DNA of 8,024 bases. Origin: Spirochaetaceae bacterium. Lineage in GTDB: Bacteria > Spirochaetota > Spirochaetia > SZUA-6 > Bin103. Of this stretch, positions 1-6,013 are shown piece by piece. The first letter of the stretch is position 1; every line of letters begins with the position of its first letter. The DNA lies in the NCBI GenBank assembly GCA_028818385.1, contig JAPPNY010000112.1, positions 18,573 through 26,596 of the forward strand, read 5' to 3'. A program made the position numbers and the translations under genes. The notes under the pieces are model-generated. The model saw nothing but the letters and a program-made list of their open reading frames with translations, had not been told where the DNA came from and made no database searches.

Positions 1-51
1 TCTCGCCGGCCTATGGGGCGGCTACCGAGCCGCGTATGGGATAGCACCAGG

Positions 52-77
52 GGGCGCGCGGGGTTCGCCGCGCGCCC
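52..77 (-). terminator. GC-only hairpin directly after hisG stop
   Basis: Positions 52-61 and 68-77 form a perfect 10-bp inverted repeat made only of G and C, with a 6-nt loop at 62-67. The stem starts at the base immediately after the hisG stop codon (78-80). In the minus-strand transcript no U-tract follows, so it does not meet the classic intrinsic-terminator pattern. It may still end the his transcript in a U-tract-independent way or protect its 3' end. A smaller stem (18-23 with 28-33, 4-nt loop) lies further downstream. Apart from these, positions 1-77 show nothing I recognise. Confidence 0.45.
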
Positions 78-956
78 TCAGTCGATGATCTTGTTCAGCG
101 GATACTCGACGATGCCGCTGGCTCCCGCTTCCTTGAGGCGGGGGATGATGTCGCGCACCACCGACTCGTCGATGATGGTGTCGACGGCGACCCAGCCGCC
201 GTCCGCCAGCGGGGAGACGGTCGGCTTCAGCAGCGCCGGCAGCGCCTCCAGGATCGCGTCCAGGCTCTTCTGCGGGACGTTCATCATCAGCCCGACCTTG
301 CCCTCGGCGGCCATGGCGCCGCGCAGCATGAGGGTGATGTTCTCGATCTTCTTGCGCTTCCAGGGGTCCTGCCAGGACTCCCGGTTGGCGATCAGGCGCG
401 GGGTGCTGGTCAGGATGGTGTCGACGATGCGGAGGTTGTTGGCGCGCAGCGAACTGCCCGTCTCGGTGACCTCCACGATCGCGTCGGCGAGCTGCGGGGG
501 CTTGACCTCGGTCGCGCCCCACGAGAACTCGATGTGCGCCTCCACGCCGTGGCCCTTCAGGTAGTCGGTGGTGAGGTTCACCGCCTCGGTCGCGATGTGC
601 TTGCCCTGCAGGTCCTTGGGGCCGCGGATGGGCGAGTCCTCGGGAACGGCCAGGACCCAGCGCGTCGGCCGGCGGCTCACCTTCGAATAGACCAGCTCGG
701 CGATCTCGACCACCTGGGCGCGGTTCTCGACGATCCAGTCGTGGCCGGTCAGGCCGGCGTCCATCACGCCATCCTGCACGTAGCGGGCCATCTCCTGCGC
801 GCGGATCAGGATGCACTGGATCTCCGGGTCGTCGATCTCGGGGTAGTAGGAGCGCGAGCGGAAGGTGATCCGGTAACCGGCCTGGCGGAACAGGCCCGCG
901 GTCGCCTCCTGCAGGCTGCCGGCCGGGATGCCGAGCTTGAGGATGTTCCGGTCCAC
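78..956 (-). CDS. hisG: ATP phosphoribosyltransferase, long form (HisG)
   Basis: This is the first enzyme of histidine biosynthesis. It joins ATP and PRPP to give phosphoribosyl-ATP in the cytosol. The 292-residue product starts with the typical [10 protein letters not shown] segment. The PRPP-binding loop [13 protein letters not shown] is near residues 162-174. A C-terminal domain (about 215-292, ending EYPLNKIID) matches the ACT-like regulatory domain of long-form HisG. That form works as a hexamer inhibited by histidine and does not need HisZ. The start is GTG at 954-956, chosen because family similarity begins there; the Shine-Dalgarno match is poor. It lies 7 bp after the hisI stop, so the two genes are almost certainly co-transcribed. 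No motif is missing. Confidence 0.95.
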   Translation of the reverse strand: MDRNILKLGIPAGSLQEATAGLFRQAGYRITFRSRSYYPEIDDPEIQCILIRAQEMARYVQDGVMDAGLTGHDWIVENRAQVVEIAELVYSKVSRRPTRWVLAVPEDSPIRGPKDLQGKHIATEAVNLTTDYLKGHGVEAHIEFSWGATEVKPPQLADAIVEVTETGSSLRANNLRIVDTILTSTPRLIANRESWQDPWKRKKIENITLMLRGAMAAEGKVGLMMNVPQKSLDAILEALPALLKPTVSPLADGGWVAVDTIIDESVVRDIIPRLKEAGASGIVEYPLNKIID

Positions 957-963
957 GGAGCCG

Positions 964-1386
964 CTAGGTCTTGCCGGCGTACACGTCGGCCGGATCGAAC
1001 ACGCGCTCCGCGACCACCTGCAGATCGTCGTCCGCCACCCGGCGGAAGAAGCAGCTCCGGTAGCCCTCGTGGCAGGCCGCGCCGCCGATCTGGCGGACCT
1101 TGACCAGCACCGCGTCGGCGTCGCAGTCGACGTAGATCCCGTGCACTTCCTGCACGTTGCCGGACTCCTCGCCCTTGCGCCAGAGGCGGTTGCGGCTGCG
1201 CGAGAAGTAACACACGCGGCCGGTGCGGAGCGTCTCCTCGAACGCCTCCCGGTTCATGTGGGCCATCATGAGCACCTCGCCGGTCTCATGGTCCTGTGCG
1301 ATCACGGGCACGAGGCCGCCGACCTTCTCGAAGTCGACCACGCGGCCGGCGGCGGAACCCTCCCCGTTTCCCGTATCAGGTTTCAT
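964..1386 (-). CDS. hisI: Phosphoribosyl-AMP cyclohydrolase, monofunctional (HisI)
   Basis: This is the third step of histidine biosynthesis: hydrolytic opening of the adenine ring of phosphoribosyl-AMP. The protein has 140 residues and lacks the HisE pyrophosphohydrolase domain found in the bifunctional HisIE of enterobacteria. Family signatures are visible: [19 protein letters not shown] at about 59-77; the metal-binding D-C-D-A-D at 87-91 (D87, D89, D91, with C88); and the zinc cysteines C105 and C112 in [11 protein letters not shown]. The start is ATG at 1384-1386 with only a weak upstream ribosome site. The first ~14 residues are a low-complexity Gly/Ser/Ala extension. It is the upstream gene of a hisI-hisG pair and diverges from the dioxygenase gene across 81 bp. 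Confidence 0.95.
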   Translation of the reverse strand: MKPDTGNGEGSAAGRVVDFEKVGGLVPVIAQDHETGEVLMMAHMNREAFEETLRTGRVCYFSRSRNRLWRKGEESGNVQEVHGIYVDCDADAVLVKVRQIGGAACHEGYRSCFFRRVADDDLQVVAERVFDPADVYAGKT

Positions 1387-1467
1387 GGCGGCACTCTACC
1401 ACGCAGCCGGGGCTGCTGGTTCAACGCACGGCCGGCGCGGCATACTCGCAACGTCCAAGGAGGCCCC
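1387..1467. promoter_or_regulatory. Divergent intergenic control region, hisI / dioxygenase
   Basis: This 81-bp gap must hold the promoters of both diverging units. On the plus strand CATACT at 1441-1446 is a 4/6 match to a -10 box, with no convincing -35. On the minus strand TAGAGT at 1398-1393 is a similar 4/6 match. Between them 1403-1408 and 1411-1416 form an imperfect palindrome (GCAGCC, GG, GGCTGC) that could be a regulator site or chance in GC-rich DNA. The assignment is by position and weak motif matches only. Confidence 0.3.
1457..1463 (+). promoter_or_regulatory. Strong Shine-Dalgarno site (AAGGAGG)
   Basis: AAGGAGG is a perfect anti-Shine-Dalgarno match placed four bases before the ATG at 1468-1470. 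It fixes the start of the dioxygenase gene. It also shows that the long in-frame opening running upstream to 928, over hisI on the other strand, is not part of the protein. Confidence 0.85.
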
Positions 1468-2280
1468 ATGCTCACCGACAAGCAATACCAGCACTACCGG
1501 ACCTTCGGGTTCATCGTCCTGCGCGACTTCTTCACGCCAACGGAGGTGGAGACCCTGCGCGCCGAGTACGAGGCGGAGCTCGACCGCGTCTACGCGCACG
1601 CGCCGTTCACCGGCGAGGAGCGTTACTGGACCACGATGCTGCACCCGCGCACGCCGCTGTACTCGAGTCTCCTGGAGGACGAGCGCTTCTGCAGCGTGGC
1701 CGAGCAGCTCTTCGGCGACGACGTGATCGGCATCGCCACCGACGCCAACCGCTACGTCGGCGACACGCGCTGGCATCCCGACCACCGGGCCGATCCCGAG
1801 GAGGACTGCTACGGCGTGAAGTTCGCGTTCTACCTCGATCCCGTCGGCGCCGACACGGGCGCCCTGCGGGTGATCCCCGGATCGCACAACCGCGTCTTCC
1901 ACTACCAGATCCGCGACTCACTGGAGTCGCTGGAGCTGGGGGTGGCCGGCGTGCCGGCCTACGTGTGCGCATCCAACCCCGGCGACGTGGTCGCCTTCGA
2001 CATGCGCTGCTGGCACGCCAGCCACGGCGGGGCCGCCGGGCGGCGCATGTCCACGTGCGTCTACTACAACAATCCGCGCGGGGCGGTGGAGGAAGCGGCT
2101 ACCCGCAAGCGCGCCGACAAGGCGCGGCAGACCCCGATCCAGTACGGGCGCGAAGGGCAGCCGATGTACCCGGCGGAGTGGCTGGCCAACCCCGGCGGCA
2201 GCGCGAAGCGGCAGCGCTGGCTGAACCGCATGGCGGAGCTCGGCTACTTCGAGCTGCCCGCGGCGGGGAGCGCGTCATGA
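1468..2280 (+). CDS. Phytanoyl-CoA dioxygenase (PhyH) family protein
   Basis: A predicted Fe(II)/2-oxoglutarate-dependent oxygenase of 270 residues, soluble and probably cytosolic. The PhyH family hydroxylates small molecules; substrates vary widely and cannot be read from this sequence. Visible features are the N-terminal segment YRTFGFIVLRDFF (10-22) typical of the family; the iron ligands H103 and D105 in WHPDH; the turn GALRVIPGSH (131-140); the distal iron histidine in CWHASH (H183 or H186); and an arginine around 192-193 positioned to hold 2-oxoglutarate. The start is set by the AAGGAGG site. Its last codons overlap the start of the downstream oxidoreductase (ATGA), so the two are probably translationally coupled. 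Codon use matches the GC-rich left side of the window. Confidence 0.88.
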   Translation: MLTDKQYQHYRTFGFIVLRDFFTPTEVETLRAEYEAELDRVYAHAPFTGEERYWTTMLHPRTPLYSSLLEDERFCSVAEQLFGDDVIGIATDANRYVGDTRWHPDHRADPEEDCYGVKFAFYLDPVGADTGALRVIPGSHNRVFHYQIRDSLESLELGVAGVPAYVCASNPGDVVAFDMRCWHASHGGAAGRRMSTCVYYNNPRGAVEEAATRKRADKARQTPIQYGREGQPMYPAEWLANPGGSAKRQRWLNRMAELGYFELPAAGSAS

Positions 2281-3371
2281 AGCGGTACCGCGTCGGCATC
2301 ATCGGCCTGGGCCGCATGGGCAGCACCATCGACGACGAGGGCCACAGCAGGCAGCCGTATTCGATCGCCGCCTCCTGCCGCGCCAGCGACCGCCTGGAGG
2401 TGGCGACCGCCGCCGACCTGCGGCCCGAGCGGCGTGAGGCGTTCCGCGAGCGCTGGGGGGTCGAGGCGGTGTACGAGGACTACCGGCAGATGGTTGCCGA
2501 GCAGCGACCCGACCTGGTGGCGGTCTGCACCACCGCTTCGGGCCTGCAGAAGCCGGCCAACGAGGCGCCGGATGCCAGCTTCCGCGGCGACTCGCACGCG
2601 GAGCTCAGCATCGCGCTGGCGGAGCTCGGGGTGCCGATGCTGTACATGGAGAAGGCGATGGCCAGCTCGCCGCGCATGGCCGACGCCGCGCGCGACGCCT
2701 GCATGGCCGCGGGCACGCTGTTCAACACCGGTGTGCTGCGCCGCTTCGACAACCGCTACGACGCCGTGCGGCAGGCGATCGCCGACGGCACGATCGGCAC
2801 GCCGCAGGCGGCCGTCCAGTACGCCCGCAGCAACCTCATGCACGGCCACGTGCACTCCATCGACACCCTGTCGTTCCTGCTCGGCGATCCGCCGTTCGAG
2901 GCGATCCGCGGCGAGCTGCTGCCCCGCGAGGCGGGCGGTGCGCCCCGGACGGTCGAGGGAGACCACATCCCGAGCGACCCGGACGCAACCTTTCAGCTCC
3001 GCTTCGCCGGCGGCGTGGAAGCGTGGTCGGTGCCGGCAGGCAACTGGGAGTTCGAGGTGCTGGGCAGCGAAGGGGTGATCCGCTCGGAGAACAACGGCGC
3101 CGGCATCACGCTGCGCACGGCAGCCGGTCCCGGCCGCCGACCGGACCTGGTGCCGGCTCCGATCGAGGTGCCCGAGGCGCGAAGCCCGGTGGTCGCATGC
3201 CTTGAGGACCTGGTCGACGCGTACGAGTCAGGCCGGACGACGCGCAGCCCGGTCGACCTGAGCGCCCGCATCGTCGACGCCTGCGTGGCGGTTGCCGAGA
3301 GCCACCGCCGCGGCGGCGCCTGGGTCGACCTGCCGCTGGACGCGCGCGACCTGTACATCTTCCACGTGTAG
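2277..3371 (+). CDS. Gfo/Idh/MocA family NAD(P)-dependent oxidoreductase
   Basis: A predicted NAD(P)-dependent dehydrogenase of 364 residues, within the usual family length. The N-terminal Rossmann fold shows VGIIGLGRMGS (6-16) with the G-x-G-x-x-G dinucleotide motif at 10-15. The stretch E125-K126 corresponds to the family's E-K-P motif, but the proline is alanine (EKAMASS). The C-terminal substrate domain contains HGHVHSIDTLSFLLGD (189-204), whose H193 and D196 are at the usual catalytic positions. The family oxidises sugars, cyclitols and similar hydroxy compounds; the substrate here is unknown. The start codon overlaps the dioxygenase stop by 4 bases (ATGA). An operon partner that hydroxylates followed by one that oxidises an alcohol suggests consecutive steps, which is inference. 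Its stop is 11 bp from the converging tag gene. Confidence 0.9.
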   Translation: MKRYRVGIIGLGRMGSTIDDEGHSRQPYSIAASCRASDRLEVATAADLRPERREAFRERWGVEAVYEDYRQMVAEQRPDLVAVCTTASGLQKPANEAPDASFRGDSHAELSIALAELGVPMLYMEKAMASSPRMADAARDACMAAGTLFNTGVLRRFDNRYDAVRQAIADGTIGTPQAAVQYARSNLMHGHVHSIDTLSFLLGDPPFEAIRGELLPREAGGAPRTVEGDHIPSDPDATFQLRFAGGVEAWSVPAGNWEFEVLGSEGVIRSENNGAGITLRTAAGPGRRPDLVPAPIEVPEARSPVVACLEDLVDAYESGRTTRSPVDLSARIVDACVAVAESHRRGGAWVDLPLDARDLYIFHV

Positions 3372-3382
3372 AGCGGCAGCGG

Positions 3383-3970
3383 TCAGCGCCGGGCCGCGGC
3401 GGTCAGCTCGGCGAAGCGGAAGCAGCCGGTGACATGGTCGTTGACCACGCCCACCGCCTGCAGGTGGGAGTACACGATGGTGGGACCGACGAAGCGGAAG
3501 CCGCGCGACTTGAGGTCGCGGCTCACCAGCCGGGACAGCTCGGTTTCTGCGGGCAGCTCGCCCTGCTCGCGCCAGCCGCCCACCATCGTCCGGCCGTCGA
3601 CGAAGCGCCACAGGTAGGCGCAGAAGCTCCCGAACTGCTCCTGAACGGCTAGGAAGGCGCGCGCGTTGTCGATCGAGGCGGCGACCTTGAGTCGGTTGCG
3701 CACGATCTCCGGGTTGCCGAGCAGCGCTGCGCGCTCGGCGTCGCCGTAACGGGCCACGCGGGCAGGATCGAACCCCTGGTAGGCGCGCCGGTAGCCGTCC
3801 CGCTTGTGCAGGATGGTGCGCCAGCTCAACCCCGCCTGCGCCCCCTCCAGGACCAGGAACTCGAACTGCGCCCGGTCGTCGTCCCGGATCGGCGTGCCCC
3901 ACTCGGTGTCGTGGTACGCCTGCATCAGCTCGTCGCCCGCGCACCAGTCGCACCGGCGGCGCTCGCTCAT
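3383..3970 (-). CDS. tag: DNA-3-methyladenine glycosylase I
   Basis: A base-excision-repair enzyme that removes 3-methyladenine from alkylated DNA. At 195 residues it is close to the E. coli Tag length. The zinc ligands known from E. coli Tag (C4, H17, H175, C179) have clear counterparts: C7, H20 (in AYHDTEWG), H179 and C183 (in NDHVTGC). The active-site segment LEGAQAGLSW (41-50) supplies E42, matching the catalytic glutamate E38, and W50, matching W46. FRFVGPTIVYSHLQAVG is also typical. I chose ATG at 3968-3970 because family similarity begins within a few residues. The frame is open upstream to 4057, but that extension would cross the divergent desaturase start and resembles no Tag N-terminus. 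It converges on the oxidoreductase and diverges from the desaturase. Confidence 0.95.
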   Translation of the reverse strand: MSERRRCDWCAGDELMQAYHDTEWGTPIRDDDRAQFEFLVLEGAQAGLSWRTILHKRDGYRRAYQGFDPARVARYGDAERAALLGNPEIVRNRLKVAASIDNARAFLAVQEQFGSFCAYLWRFVDGRTMVGGWREQGELPAETELSRLVSRDLKSRGFRFVGPTIVYSHLQAVGVVNDHVTGCFRFAELTAAARR

Positions 3971-3991
3971 GGCGCGACGATACCACGGCCG

Positions 3992-4020
3992 TTGACAAGG
4001 TCCGGGGCACCGGCGATTCT
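3992..4020 (+). promoter_or_regulatory. Candidate sigma-70-type promoter of desaturase
   Basis: A perfect TTGACA -35 box lies at 3992-3997. After 17 bp comes GATTCT (4015-4020), a 3/6 match to the -10 consensus. Transcription from it would start near 4027, only about five bases before the desaturase ATG at 4032. That would make a nearly leaderless mRNA, which fits the absence of a Shine-Dalgarno motif before this gene. The -10 is weak, so the call is tentative. Confidence 0.4.
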
Positions 4021-4031
4021 CGTGAACTGCC

Positions 4032-5261
4032 ATGCCGGCACCGGCACCGACCGCCAACGGCGAAGCGCACGCACCTGCCTACGCGCCGCTCGACGAAGTG
4101 CGCCGGACGCTCCGCGTCCGATGGTACCGCAGCCCGATCGACCCGGCCGTGCTGCGCAAGCTCATGCAGCGCAGCGACCTGAAGGGACTGGCGCAGGTCC
4201 TGGGCTCGCTCGGCCTGGTCGCGGCCAGCGGCGTGCTGACCTGGGTCCTGTTCGAGCGGCAGCTCTGGGCCGGCTTCGCGGTGGCGCTGTTCCTGCACGG
4301 CACCATGGCCGGCCTGTACGGCTCCGCCAACCACGAGCTGACCCACGGCACGGTGTTCCGCAGCAAGTGGCTCGGCCGCCTGTTCCTGCGGGTGTTCGCC
4401 CTGCTCAACTGGTTCAACCACTACGACTACGCGCTCAGCCACACCTACCACCACCGCTACACCCTGCACCCGATGGGCGACCGGGAGGAGGTGTTGCCGC
4501 ACGCGCCCGCGTTCCGGGTGCTGTACGTGCTGCAACTCCTGACCGTAAACTTCACCGGCGGGCCCCACACCGGCGGGATGGTGCCCCTGCTGCGCATGAC
4601 CGTCCGGACGGCGCTCGGCAGACCCCTGGCCCGCTACGCCGCCACGAACACCAGGAAGGACAAGCTGGAGTGGATGGCGGCCATCTACGCCGGCCACCCG
4701 GAGGAGCGGCGCAAGTCCGTCCGCTGGGCGCGCGGGGTGCTGACGTTCCACGGCGCGGTGCTGGCGGTCGCGATCGTTTTCGGGCTGTGGCTGCTGCCGG
4801 TGGTGATCAGCCTGGCGCCGTTCATCGCCAACTGGTGGCGCTACCTCACTCACCTGCCCATGCACTGCGGGCTGCGGACCAACGTCCCGGACTTCCGCAA
4901 GTGCACGCGCTCCATCAAGCTCGATCCGGTGAGCAGCCTGCTGTACTCGCACATGAACTGGCACCTGGAGCACCACATGTACGCCGGCGTGCCGTGCTAC
5001 AACCTGCGCAAGCTCAACAAGGCGATCGCCGCCGACCTGCCGGAGCGCAAGTCGCTGCTGGGCGCGTGGCGGGAGATGCGCGCCATCTGGCGCCGGCAGT
5101 TGACCGATCCCGACTACCAGTACGACGTGCCGCTTCCGCCGACCGCGAACCGTCTCGACGAGTCCGTGCCCGCGCGCGGCGGGCCCGCCCGGGCAAAGGG
5201 CAAGGGCGAGGAGCTGGGCGCATCGATCGGCGACCTGGCGCCGGCGGTTATCGCCGACTGA
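4032..5261 (+). CDS. Membrane fatty acid desaturase family protein
   Basis: A predicted non-haem di-iron membrane desaturase or hydroxylase of 409 residues that would introduce a double bond or hydroxyl into an acyl chain or related lipid in the cytoplasmic membrane. All three histidine boxes are present: HELTH at 101-105, HTYHH at 137-141 and HLEHH at 311-315, with an extra THLPMH at 273-278 just before the third. Hydrophobic spans lie at about 53-75, 79-97, 115-128, 162-173 and 235-275, fitting the family topology with boxes on the cytosolic side. The C-terminal ~50 residues are hydrophilic and lysine/arginine/glycine-rich with no known motif. ATG 4032 is the first in-frame start; no Shine-Dalgarno site is visible. 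The exact substrate and regiospecificity cannot be inferred. The gene stands alone, diverging from tag across 61 bp. Confidence 0.9.
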   Translation: MPAPAPTANGEAHAPAYAPLDEVRRTLRVRWYRSPIDPAVLRKLMQRSDLKGLAQVLGSLGLVAASGVLTWVLFERQLWAGFAVALFLHGTMAGLYGSANHELTHGTVFRSKWLGRLFLRVFALLNWFNHYDYALSHTYHHRYTLHPMGDREEVLPHAPAFRVLYVLQLLTVNFTGGPHTGGMVPLLRMTVRTALGRPLARYAATNTRKDKLEWMAAIYAGHPEERRKSVRWARGVLTFHGAVLAVAIVFGLWLLPVVISLAPFIANWWRYLTHLPMHCGLRTNVPDFRKCTRSIKLDPVSSLLYSHMNWHLEHHMYAGVPCYNLRKLNKAIAADLPERKSLLGAWREMRAIWRRQLTDPDYQYDVPLPPTANRLDESVPARGGPARAKGKGEELGASIGDLAPAVIAD

Positions 5262-5279
5262 CTCCGGGCGGGCCGGGGC

Positions 5280-5773
5280 TCAGAGGATCAAGCCCAGGGC
5301 GTACAGGTGGAACGGATACCAGGCGAGCGTGATCGCGACGACGCTGTAGTGCGCGCGCCCGAGCCCCGTCCATCACTTCTGGCGCGATGATCGCCACGCC
5401 AGGTGCAGGACGTACACTCGGCGCCGTCGCGTCCGAACGGGAACCGGCGCGGCGAATCAGGGCTGCCACCGCCCAGACGATCAGCGCCGAAAGATGAAGC
5501 GCCAGGATCAGCAGCACTCCCAGGAGCGGGGCCGTGCGCGGCACGACGTGGATAACCATGGGGTCGGCCGTGTCCATGGGGTCGGGCAAAAAAAACACCC
5601 GGTGCCACCTGCCGGGAAGCACGGCGACAAGTCGGTACTCGACGCGTCCTGAGACGCACCGGGCGGATCGTTTCCCCGTGGGGCTCCTGCTGAGCCTGCG
5701 CCACCCAGGCGAGCGGGAGCAGGGCCGCCCCCGCCAGCACCGCCGCGCTCACGAGCTTGTGGCGATAGCTCAT
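5280..5773 (-). pseudogene. Decayed membrane/secreted protein, probably serine hydrolase remnant
   Basis: Three minus-strand pieces in order suggest one broken gene. From 5773, MSYRHKLVSAAVLAGAALLP leads a signal peptide ending WVAQAQ. In another frame, about 5643-5440, EYRLVAVLPGRWHRVFFLPD is followed by a hydrophobic span (GVLLILALHLSALIVWAVAA) and LIRRAG. In a third frame, about 5420-5280, LAWRSSRQK, a TGA stop, then WTGLGRAHYSVVAITLAWYP and a terminal TGA at 5282-5280. The transmembrane span followed by LIRR and a later R-x-HYS-type helix resembles the C-terminal membrane part of beta-lactamase-family serine hydrolases. The catalytic domain is absent, so a large internal deletion plus frame changes is inferred. 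An 8-base homopolymer (5588-5595) and a 12-nt direct repeat lie inside it. The parts could instead come from two unrelated genes. Confidence 0.5.
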
Positions 5774-5868
5774 GCCGAAAGTTGGCGATCGCGGGCGTGA
5801 CCGACAGTGTGAGGCCCAGCCCGCCGGACTCAAAGAGGAAGATCACATGCACTGCGGGGACTTGATCT

Positions 5869-5890
5869 GCCCCATTTCCTGGGGCGCCCC
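5869..5890. repeat. Overlapping inverted repeats upstream of right-hand operon
   Basis: GCCCCA (5869-5874) and TGGGGC (5880-5885) form a perfect 6-bp stem with a 5-nt loop. The overlapping GGGGCGCCCC (5881-5890) is a 10-bp perfect palindrome. They lie just upstream of the predicted promoter at 5910 and close to where base composition changes. They could be an operator, a hairpin ending transcription into the region, or part of a mobile-element end; nothing decides among these. The stretch 5774-5868 before them holds no gene or motif I can support. Confidence 0.35.
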
Positions 5891-5909
5891 GGACGGAAGA
5901 CGGATCATG

Positions 5910-5937
5910 TTGACAAAGCGGGACCGCCGGGTAACAT
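5910..5937 (+). promoter_or_regulatory. Sigma-70-type promoter of PIG-L operon
   Basis: A perfect TTGACA -35 box at 5910-5915 is followed after 16 bp by TAACAT at 5932-5937, a 4/6 -10 match keeping the key first two and last bases. Transcription would begin near 5944, giving a leader of about 70 nt before the TTG start at 6014. The in-frame ATG at 5936 falls inside the -10 box and so would not be transcribed from here. This is the best promoter match in the window. Confidence 0.55.
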
Positions 5938-5997
5938 GGTCGGGCGTCTATTGCGCTTACGGGTTCTCATTGGACCGACACCGGTCACGGCGTGCAC

Positions 5998-6005
5998 GGA
6001 GGTGA
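5998..6005 (+). promoter_or_regulatory. Strong Shine-Dalgarno site (GGAGGTGA) fixing a TTG start
   Basis: GGAGGTGA matches the 16S rRNA tail fully and stands eight bases before TTG at 6014-6016. It supports TTG over the in-frame ATG at 5936, which has no such site, and over GTG at 6002, which lies within the site itself. Confidence 0.75.
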
Positions 6006-6013
6006 CACGAACC

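Noticed and set aside
928..1467. N-terminal extension of the dioxygenase frame upstream of 1468
   Set aside because: It lies antisense to hisI, lacks any PhyH similarity, and the perfect AAGGAGG before ATG 1468 sets the start.
3971..4057. Longer Tag start at 4057
   Set aside because: It would add 29 residues with no family similarity and cross the divergent desaturase start; MSERRRCDWC from 3970 fits Tag N-termini.
3228..4976. A 582-codon open frame on the minus strand
   Set aside because: It overlaps the oxidoreductase end, tag and most of the desaturase, all of which show clear family motifs. Its product is low-complexity His/Gln/Arg/Val-rich sequence typical of the complement of GC-rich genes.
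5508..5852. A minus-strand open frame starting at 5852
   Set aside because: Its first ~30 residues look plausible, but it turns into Gly/Ala/Pro-rich sequence across the remnant and has no recognisable domain, so I did not call it a gene.
5772..6005. A plus-strand 77-codon frame at the junction
   Set aside because: No ribosome site, no family resemblance, and it runs through the predicted promoter of the PIG-L operon.
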